Source: Oscillibacter sp.
GTDB lineage: Bacteria; Bacillota; Clostridia; Oscillospirales; Oscillospiraceae
DNA length: 37,318 nucleotides
Direction of reading: 5' to 3'
NCBI RefSeq assembly: GCF_028693505.1
Contig: NZ_JAQUVF010000023.1
Span: 1 to 37,318 of the forward strand
Part shown: positions 32,070 to 37,318 of the stretch, in pieces
How the letters are laid out: every line of letters starts with the position of its first letter
Position numbering within the stretch: the stretch's first letter is position 1
Made by a program: the position numbers and the translations under genes
Notes under the pieces: generated by a model
What the model was told of the DNA's origin: nothing
Database searches by the model: none
Seen by the model: only the letters and a program-made list of their open reading frames with translations

Positions 32070-32825
32070 CTAGGCAGAAAAACGGACAATGCGGGCAAAG
32101 CTTTTTGCTTCCAGAGATGCGCCGCCTACCAGCGCGCCGTCAATGTCCTCGCAGGCCATCAGCTCGTCGATGTTGTCCGGTTTGACGCTGCCTCCGTACT
32201 GGATACGCATAAGTCCGGCGGTTTCTTCGCCGTAGATTTCCGTGAGCACGGAGCGGATATATGCGTGCATGTCCTGTGCGTCCTGAGGCGTGGCGGTCTC
32301 GCCCGTGCCGATGGCCCAGATTGGCTCATAGGCGATAACAAGTCCAAGCGGGGATTCGAACTTTACGTCTTTGAGTCCGGCGCGAATCTGTCCGCCTACG
32401 ATGTCTTTTTCTTTTCCGGCCTTGCGCTCGTCCTTTGTTTCGCCGACGCACATAATCGGGGTGAGCCCGACTTCAAGAGCGGCTTTAACCTTGAGGTTTA
32501 CCAGCGCATCGGTCTCGGCGAAAAGCTGTCTGCGCTCGCTGTGTCCGATAATAACATAGCGGCACTGCGCATCAACGAGCATATCCGGGGAAAGTTCGCC
32601 GGTAAACGCGCCGCTTTGTTTGTAATACATGTTCTGCGCGCCGAAGCCGATAAGGGTTCCGGCAAGGGCGTCTTTGACCGTGGAAATAAGAATCGACGGG
32701 GGGCAGACGACAATGTCCCTGTCCCGAAGTCCGGAAAGTTCTTCTTTAAGCCCGGCGCAAAGTTTCTTTGCGTCAGCGGTAAGGTTGTTCATTTTCCAGT
32801 TTGCGGCAAGAATGGGTCTTCTCAT
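32070..32825 (-). CDS. tpiA: Triose-phosphate isomerase
   Basis: A 251-residue glycolytic enzyme that interconverts dihydroxyacetone phosphate and glyceraldehyde 3-phosphate. Active-site residues are visible: N and K in AANWKMN (near residue 10), the electrophilic histidine in VIIGHSERR, the catalytic glutamate in AYEPIWAIGTG, and the phosphate loops QYGGSV and LVGGASL. Length is normal. The ATG at 32825 fits the family N-terminus; an in-frame GTG 12 bases upstream touches the AAGGAG ribosome site. It lies 76 bases after an aminotransferase gene on the same strand and may share its transcript. No other glycolytic gene is adjacent. Confidence 0.97.
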   Translation of the reverse strand: MRRPILAANWKMNNLTADAKKLCAGLKEELSGLRDRDIVVCPPSILISTVKDALAGTLIGFGAQNMYYKQSGAFTGELSPDMLVDAQCRYVIIGHSERRQLFAETDALVNLKVKAALEVGLTPIMCVGETKDERKAGKEKDIVGGQIRAGLKDVKFESPLGLVIAYEPIWAIGTGETATPQDAQDMHAYIRSVLTEIYGEETAGLMRIQYGGSVKPDNIDELMACEDIDGALVGGASLEAKSFARIVRFSA

Positions 32826-32901
32826 TTGGATTAGCACTCCTTTTGTTTGTTGCTATTTTAAATTATGTCTAGGTTGTTATGTTGGTTTCTGCTGCTTGTT
32901 T

Positions 32902-34059
32902 TTAAAGCCGGGAACAGAAATTCTTTATGCGGCTAAGCGCCGTCTTGATGTCTTCAATGTCAACGGCGTAACACATGCGCACATGACCCTCTCCGCATTG
33001 ACCGAAAGCCGTGCCCGGCACAACCGCCACTTTTTCTTCGGTCAGAAGCCGCGTGCAGAATTCGGTTGAAGACAGACCGAATTTGCGGATGGACGGAAAC
33101 ACATAAAAAGATCCTTCGGGCATGTGACAATTGAGTCCGATTTCGTTCAGGCCCTCAACAATGAAATTACGGCGGCGGTGGTATGCGGTTTTCATTTTTT
33201 CAACCGCAGGCGCGCCGTTTTTGAGAGCCTCGCAAGCTGCGACCTGTCCCGAAATCGGGGCGCACAGCATCGTGTATTGATGAATCTTGGTCATGCCCGC
33301 GATAATATCCGCCGGTCCGGCCACGTAGCCGATGCGCCAGCCCGTCATCGCGTGCGCCTTGGAAAAGCCGTTGAAATAAAGCGTGCGACCGGCGGCTGAC
33401 GGACACATCACCATTGGCGTGTGTTTGTGGTCGTAAGTAAGCTCATCGTATATCTCGTCGCTCATAATAAGCAGGTCATGTTTTTTCGCGACCGCGGCCA
33501 ATGCTTCCAGTTCGTCGGCCGAGTAGCTCGCCCCGGTCGGGTTGCATGGGTAATTTATCAGTATGGCCCGGGTTTTGTCTGTAATCGCCGCCTCAAGTTC
33601 TTCGGGTGTAAGCTTAAAGCCTTTGGCAGGGTCGGTGCTTATTGCTACCGGTTTGCCGCCGGCAAGAATTACTGTCGGCGCATAAGAGACATAGCAGGGT
33701 TCAGGAATAACAAGTTCCTGCCCCGGGTCAAGAATGGTGCGCATCGCAAGGTCAAGACCCTCGCTTACTCCGACTGTTATAAGAATCTCTTTTTCCGGCC
33801 GGAAGCGGACGTTTGACCTTTTAAGTATATGCTTGCTGATGAGCTGTCTTAGTTCAAGCAGTCCCGAGTTTGAGGTATACGAGGTCAGGCCGTTTTCAAT
33901 TGAATAGAGCGCCGCTTCGCAAATGTTCCAGGGCGTTGAAAAATCCGGCTCGCCGACACCGAGCGAAATAACGTCTTCCATTCCGATTACCAGTTCAAAG
34001 AACTGCCGGATGCCTGATGGCGGAAGATTTTTTATTGTATCTGTAACAAAGTCCTTCAT
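32902..34059 (-). CDS. Pyridoxal-phosphate aminotransferase, class I/II
   Basis: A 385-residue fold-type I aminotransferase. Seen: SLGVGEPDFSTP near the start, YTSNSGLLELRQLI, NYPCNPTGA (PLP contact), SDEIYDELTYD, and the PLP lysine in FNGFSKAHAMTGWRIGY. The final arginine contact is in GHVRMCYA. It belongs to the aspartate/alanine/aromatic aminotransferase group; the exact substrate cannot be told. It follows an AsnC/Lrp regulator by 27 bases on the same strand, so the pair is likely an operon in which the regulator responds to an amino acid handled by the enzyme. Confidence 0.92.
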   Translation of the reverse strand: MKDFVTDTIKNLPPSGIRQFFELVIGMEDVISLGVGEPDFSTPWNICEAALYSIENGLTSYTSNSGLLELRQLISKHILKRSNVRFRPEKEILITVGVSEGLDLAMRTILDPGQELVIPEPCYVSYAPTVILAGGKPVAISTDPAKGFKLTPEELEAAITDKTRAILINYPCNPTGASYSADELEALAAVAKKHDLLIMSDEIYDELTYDHKHTPMVMCPSAAGRTLYFNGFSKAHAMTGWRIGYVAGPADIIAGMTKIHQYTMLCAPISGQVAACEALKNGAPAVEKMKTAYHRRRNFIVEGLNEIGLNCHMPEGSFYVFPSIRKFGLSSTEFCTRLLTEEKVAVVPGTAFGQCGEGHVRMCYAVDIEDIKTALSRIKNFCSRL

Positions 34060-34086
34060 ATATGGAATTCCTGTCTACCGTTGCTG

Positions 34087-34587
34087 TTAAGGCGAGACCT
34101 GCAGTCTTGTGTCCGACTGTTTTCCGGCTGTCAGAATGTCTCCGTCTTCCTTGTATTTTTTCAGAAGAAAATGAGTCGATGTCCCGCGCACGTTTTCAAG
34201 CGGCGAGAGCTTTTGCGCGACAAAGTTCGCGACACTGGCAAGCGTCGCTCCTTCAACCACAAGCAGAAGGTCGTAGCCTCCTGACAGCAGGTAGCAGCTT
34301 GTAACTTCCGGGAAGTTGTAAATCCGTTCGGCGACAGAGTCAAAACCGCGGTCGCGCTGAGGTATGATTTTAACCTCGATAAGTGCGCGCACCTCGGCGT
34401 TTGAGTCGGAAGCATAATCGTGAATAGCCTCTTTATTGAGGATAGTCTTATATTTAAGGATAATATTATCCGCTTCGTATTTTTTAATCGTGTCCCGAAC
34501 CTCTTGCGGGTCCTTGCCCAGCATTTTGGCTATATCTTCGGGACAGGCTTTTGCGTTGTGTTCTAAAATTTCGAGAATAGGATCCAT
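34087..34587 (-). CDS. Lrp/AsnC family transcriptional regulator
   Basis: A 166-residue regulator. The N-terminal helix-turn-helix (ILEILEHNAKACPEDIAKMLGKDPQEVRDTIKKYEADNIILKY) is followed by the ligand-sensing RAM domain (ALIEVKIIPQRDRGFDSVAERIYNFPEVTSCYLLSGGYDLLLVVEG). The ATG at 34587 follows AAAAGGAGG; an extension upstream to 34638 has no domain. It lies 27 bases ahead of the aminotransferase and is divergent from panD. An 8-bp inverted repeat in the shared upstream region may be its binding site. Confidence 0.92.
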   Translation of the reverse strand: MDPILEILEHNAKACPEDIAKMLGKDPQEVRDTIKKYEADNIILKYKTILNKEAIHDYASDSNAEVRALIEVKIIPQRDRGFDSVAERIYNFPEVTSCYLLSGGYDLLLVVEGATLASVANFVAQKLSPLENVRGTSTHFLLKKYKEDGDILTAGKQSDTRLQVSP

Positions 34588-34669
34588 GGCCGAGAGCCTC
34601 CTTTTATCTGTTTTTTGTCCTGATTGCGCAACATGCACAATGCCGTCAGACGAGTAAACAGTGTTTCGC

Positions 34670-34713
34670 GTGTTCCTTTTATTTAATCATTACAATTGAG
34701 CCGTGAGGAACAC
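34670..34713. promoter_or_regulatory. Inverted repeat between the AsnC-type gene and panD
   Basis: Exact 8-base inverted repeats GTGTTCCT (34670-34677) and AGGAACAC (34706-34713), centres 36 bases apart, with A/T-rich sequence between. They lie 80-130 bases upstream of the AsnC start in the divergent intergenic region. Lrp/AsnC proteins bind spaced sites of this kind, so autoregulation is a reasonable guess. Confidence 0.35.
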
Positions 34714-34833
34714 AAGGGCTTATTTTAAGCTAAACTTTTGACAAATAATACACTAAAATGCACAAATGCGCCAGCAAGTCGAAACAGGCGCATGATATAT
34801 ATAAACAGCAATATTGCAACAGGAACAGGGTGC

Positions 34834-35211
34834 ATGAAACTCAATATACTAAAGTCCAAGATTCATCACGGCGTAATTACGCAGGCCGACATTGATTATG
34901 ACGGCTCATTGAGCGTTGATGCCGACTTGATGAAGGCCTGCAACATGAAACCGTTTGAAAAGGTCTTGGTTGCTAACTTGGTTAACGGCAATCGGTTAGA
35001 AACGTATCTCATTGAAGGCCCCGCAGGCAGCGGAGTGATTTGCGCAAATGGCGCGGCCGCGCTTTTGTTCAGTGTCGGCGACGCGGTTATTGTCATGAGC
35101 TTTTGTCAGCTTGATGAAGACGAAGTTGACGGGTTCGAGCCGTCAATCATCCGGCTTTCCAAAACTTTTGAAAACAAAATCATTGGCCGGGGCATTAAAA
35201 AAGCTTTTTAG
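34834..35211 (+). CDS. panD: Aspartate 1-decarboxylase
   Basis: A 125-residue pyruvoyl enzyme that makes beta-alanine from L-aspartate for pantothenate and coenzyme A. The N-terminus KLNILKSKIHHGVITQADIDYDGSLSVD matches the family (residues 2-29), and the Gly24-Ser25 pair where the precursor self-cleaves to form the pyruvoyl group is present in YDGSL. NGAAALLFSVGDAVIVMSF is the conserved C-terminal strand region. The ATG at 34834 begins at the family start, though its ribosome site (AGGGTG) is weak; the frame is open upstream without similarity. It is divergent from the AsnC gene and 47 bases before an epimerase gene on the same strand. Confidence 0.95.
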   Translation: MKLNILKSKIHHGVITQADIDYDGSLSVDADLMKACNMKPFEKVLVANLVNGNRLETYLIEGPAGSGVICANGAAALLFSVGDAVIVMSFCQLDEDEVDGFEPSIIRLSKTFENKIIGRGIKKAF

Positions 35212-35258
35212 TCTTTATTCTTTGATTCGTTTGCACAATTGAAAGAAATCGGAGCAAT

Positions 35259-36227
35259 ATGAAAAAGATATTCATCACTGGCGGTGCCGGCTTTATCGGT
35301 TCGCACATGGCTCAGAAGTTTCTCGAACTCGGCCACGAGGTCAGCATTCTTGACGACCTTTCAACAGGAAGCATCAACAATATCGAGCATCTTAAGGGAA
35401 ACAAATCTTTTTCATATCGGATAGACACGATTTTCAACGAGCCGCTTTTGCGCGAGATGATTGACGCGAGCGACGTTATTTTCCACATGGCCGCGTCCGT
35501 CGGTGTGCGTCTTATCATTACCGACCCGGTCAACACCATGGCAAACAATATTCACGGAACCGAGATTGTTCTTAAGTATGCCGCGCTAAAAGGCAAGCGC
35601 ACCTTTATCGCTTCAAGCTCCGAGGTCTATGGCAAAGGGAGCCGCATCCCGTTTAGCGAGGAAGACGACATTATCCTCGGGCCCACGTCCAAGGGCCGTT
35701 GGTCGTATGCCTGTTCAAAGGCGATTGACGAGTTCATGGGGCTTGCGTATTTTAAGGAATACAAACTTCCCGCAACGAGCTTCAGGCTGTTTAACACCGT
35801 CGGCCCGCGTCAGACGGGAAGATACGGAATGGTGATTCCGCGCTTTGTAAGCGCCGCGCTTAAAAACGAGCCTGTCACGGTTTACGGCGACGGCACTCAG
35901 AGCCGCTGTTTTATCAATGTCGCCGATGTGGTGGACGCATGCGTCAAGCTCATTGACGCAGACAAATCAATCGGCACGGTTGTCAACATCGGCAGCAGTG
36001 AGGAGATTTCCATTCTTGACCTTGGCCGCAAAGTTATTGAAATGACCGGCAGCAAGTCTCAGATTCAGTTTATTCCTTACGACCAGGCCATGGAGGCGGG
36101 TTTTGAGGATATGCAGCGCCGAGTGCCGGATACGACGCGTCTTCGCGGCATTATTGATTTTGAGCCGCGCTACACTTTGAAAGACACGCTGAGTCAGGTC
36201 ATTGATTCGATTCGTCCGACGCTTTAG
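35259..36227 (+). CDS. NAD-dependent epimerase/dehydratase (extended SDR, nucleotide sugar)
   Basis: A 322-residue extended short-chain dehydrogenase. The NAD loop TGGAGFIGSH (7-16), the acidic end of strand two (ILDDLSTG), and the catalytic set SSSEVYG plus YACSK (YxxxK) are visible. FRLFNTVGPRQ and VYGDGTQSRCFINVADVVDA are those of UDP-glucose 4-epimerase, UDP-glucuronate decarboxylase and related enzymes. The exact nucleotide sugar is not clear. It follows panD by 47 bases and converges on a nucleotidyltransferase, overlapping its 3' end by four bases. With that gene it suggests sugar-nucleotide supply for surface polysaccharide. Confidence 0.9.
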   Translation: MKKIFITGGAGFIGSHMAQKFLELGHEVSILDDLSTGSINNIEHLKGNKSFSYRIDTIFNEPLLREMIDASDVIFHMAASVGVRLIITDPVNTMANNIHGTEIVLKYAALKGKRTFIASSSEVYGKGSRIPFSEEDDIILGPTSKGRWSYACSKAIDEFMGLAYFKEYKLPATSFRLFNTVGPRQTGRYGMVIPRFVSAALKNEPVTVYGDGTQSRCFINVADVVDACVKLIDADKSIGTVVNIGSSEEISILDLGRKVIEMTGSKSQIQFIPYDQAMEAGFEDMQRRVPDTTRLRGIIDFEPRYTLKDTLSQVIDSIRPTL

Positions 36228-37117
36228 ACTGTGATAATCTGGCCGCTGACCTGTGCGCCTGCTTTAATATGCGCGCCGGGCCAGACGACTGAATTCTTGA
36301 CGTTCGCGTTTGCGCCGATGCGCGCGTTTTTCCCGATAACGGTAAAAGGGCCGACCGTTGCGCCGTTTTCAACACTCGCGCTGTTGTCTATGAGCGTGTT
36401 GTTCTTTTCCTTTTCCAGCATCCGCATATTGGCTTGCATATATTCGTCCGGATTGCCGATATCCTGCCACGTTCCCTCGCATTCAAATCCGAAGATGCGG
36501 CCAGTTGTCAAAATCTTTTTGTAGACGGCCGCGACAATACAGAACACTTTTGTGTCTGTTGGGAAATACTTGAAAATTGCCGGGTTGATTATGTGGATGC
36601 CTGTAAAAATAAGGCCTTCATCCGGTATGCGGCCGTCGTTTTTCGGAACAAATTCCATAATCTGTCCGGCACGGTTTATCGACGTGTGACCGTAGCGTTT
36701 TGCCGCGGGGGTTTTAAACAGAATTAGCGTTGCAAGCGCGTTATTTTGTTTGTGAAACGTAAGCGCGTCTTTAAGATTTAAATTGAAGAGCATATCCGCG
36801 TTTACTACCCAAAAGTCGGATGACGAGAGTTTGTCTTGCAGGTTTAACATGGCTCCGCCAGTGCCGAGTATCTCGCGTTCGGGCGAGTAGCTTATTTTTG
36901 CGCCGAGCCGTGCGCCGTCTTTGAGTTGGACCGGAATCATTTCCGGCAAATGGTGGAGGTTGACTATAAATTCTTTGCTTGCGGTTACGGGCAGCATCGT
37001 TTCAATCGTATACTCGATGAGCGGTTTGTTCGCGACCGGGAAAAGAGGTTTGGGCAGCTGCCGCGTGTATGGCAAAAGCCTTGTGCCGTAGCCTGCGGCA
37101 AGAATAAGCGTTTTCAT
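36224..37117 (-). CDS. Sugar-nucleotide transferase (NDP-sugar pyrophosphorylase type) with C-terminal beta-helix
   Basis: A 297-residue enzyme that joins a sugar 1-phosphate and an NTP. The signature LILAAGYGTRLLPYTRQLPKPLFPVANKPL is at the start (4-33), followed by GTGGAML (nucleotide site) and VVNADMLF (metal aspartate). GTWQDIGNPDEYMQANM ends the catalytic domain near residue 235. The last 60 residues show hexapeptide-repeat spacing (VENGATVGPFTVIGKNARIGANANVKNSVVWPG) of a left-handed beta-helix. The nearest relatives are mannose-1-phosphate guanylyltransferase-like and glucose-1-phosphate thymidylyltransferase-like enzymes. Its ATG overlaps the stop of the upstream SGNH gene by four bases (ATGA). 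Confidence 0.92.
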   Translation of the reverse strand: MKTLILAAGYGTRLLPYTRQLPKPLFPVANKPLIEYTIETMLPVTASKEFIVNLHHLPEMIPVQLKDGARLGAKISYSPEREILGTGGAMLNLQDKLSSSDFWVVNADMLFNLNLKDALTFHKQNNALATLILFKTPAAKRYGHTSINRAGQIMEFVPKNDGRIPDEGLIFTGIHIINPAIFKYFPTDTKVFCIVAAVYKKILTTGRIFGFECEGTWQDIGNPDEYMQANMRMLEKEKNNTLIDNSASVENGATVGPFTVIGKNARIGANANVKNSVVWPGAHIKAGAQVSGQIITV

Positions 37118-37318
37118 TTTGTGTCCTCCCCGTTGTTCTCCGCGTCGAGGCCGAGCAAACGGTGTTGTTGCATTACGGCCAGAATATTTTGAGCTATAAG
37201 CGTATAGCCCTTTGCGTTTGCATGCGCCATATCGTCTGCCAGAAGTTCGCTTTCGGGGGTGCCATTGGCAAAAAACCCTTCAAAGCACGCGGCATTGTCA
37301 ACATAGGGGATTTCCTCT
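37114..37318 (-). CDS. SGNH/GDSL-type hydrolase, partial, C-terminal end only
   Basis: Minus-strand frame entering from the right edge and ending at TGA 37114-37116, 67 codons. It reads IPYVDNAACFEGFF, then ELLADDMAHANAKGYTLIA and a short charged tail. The D-x-x-H block followed by NAKGY is block V of SGNH/GDSL lipases and esterases, where Asp and His complete the catalytic triad. The nucleophile serine lies outside the window. It overlaps the start of the sugar-nucleotide transferase by four bases, so the two are translationally coupled and the esterase may act on sugar or glycan esters. That link is inference. Confidence 0.8.
   Translation of the reverse strand, partial: EEIPYVDNAACFEGFFANGTPESELLADDMAHANAKGYTLIAQNILAVMQQHRLLGLDAENNGEDTK

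Noticed and set aside
34738-34833. TTGACA sequence upstream of panD as a promoter, and the longer panD start
   Set aside because: No -10 is found at 16-18 bases (nearest TAAAAT is 10 bases away), and the longer frame has no similarity to PanD.
1-37318. CRISPR arrays, tRNA genes, insertion sequences, prophage or toxin-antitoxin genes
   Set aside because: I looked for regularly spaced repeats, cloverleaf-like sequences, transposase or integrase motifs and small paired genes on both strands and found none that I could support.

Overview
The window reads as two pieces of bacterial chromosome joined near 26.3 kb. Positions 1 to about 26.3 kb look like a GC-rich, anaerobic, amino-acid-using Firmicute of the class Clostridia, probably Oscillospiraceae-like. 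The reasons are strong AGGAGG ribosome sites, TTG and GTG starts, canonical TTGACA-N17-TATAAT-type promoters, and families typical of that group: two-subunit iron-sulfur serine dehydratase, 2-hydroxyacyl-CoA dehydratase activase, DUF1576, DUF711 (PFL) with its ACT partner, a PheB-type ACT protein, and ribosomal protein L25/Ctc. Positions from about 26.33 kb to the end have more moderate GC, different codon habits, and genes of another anaerobe: a TPR-SGNH protein, a trimeric NADH-linked [FeFe] hydrogenase, tpiA, an aminotransferase with an AsnC regulator, panD and sugar-nucleotide genes. I could not place that second organism. The TPR-SGNH architecture hints at Omnitrophota or Elusimicrobiota relatives, but weakly.

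Layout of part one, left to right: tandem strong leftward promoters at the edge (rRNA-operon-like, pointing out of the window); putP (Na+/proline symporter) and a TetR regulator with a large palindrome between them; dapF and a Na+/dicarboxylate-type symporter; the serine dehydratase pair sdaAB-sdaAA, divergent from an 8-oxoguanine deaminase; a lipoprotein and a DegV protein that are fused tail to tail and have both lost their 3' ends near 9391; a DUF1576 membrane protein; a three-gene operon (double-ASKHA activase, 2-hydroxyacyl-CoA dehydratase-like protein, flavoprotein); queH; the ACT-DUF711 pair; the aspartate-family operon pheB-hom-lysC; a MATE exporter with an attenuator-like leader; then a more AT-rich stretch with a UPF0316 membrane protein, an unrecognised protein and L25/Ctc.

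Layout of part two: the left-truncated TPR-SGNH gene converges on the hnd/hyd hydrogenase operon (hndA-hndC-hndD order of transcription, leftward). Next come tpiA, an aminotransferase and an AsnC/Lrp regulator, all leftward. panD and an SDR epimerase run rightward and converge on a sugar-nucleotide transferase that overlaps a partial SGNH hydrolase at the right edge.

Functionally, part one combines amino-acid uptake and fermentation (proline, dicarboxylates, serine) with synthesis of lysine and homoserine-derived amino acids, purine salvage and queuosine synthesis. Part two combines H2 and NADH balancing, glycolysis, beta-alanine supply and surface polysaccharide precursors. The two most interesting non-coding signals are the MATE leader (promoter, 12-codon ORF, terminator hairpin overlapping its stop codon) and the promoter plus terminator ahead of the L25/Ctc gene. 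I saw no tRNA, rRNA body, CRISPR array, transposase or phage gene. The window should not be treated as one genome until reads across 26,253-26,346 are checked.
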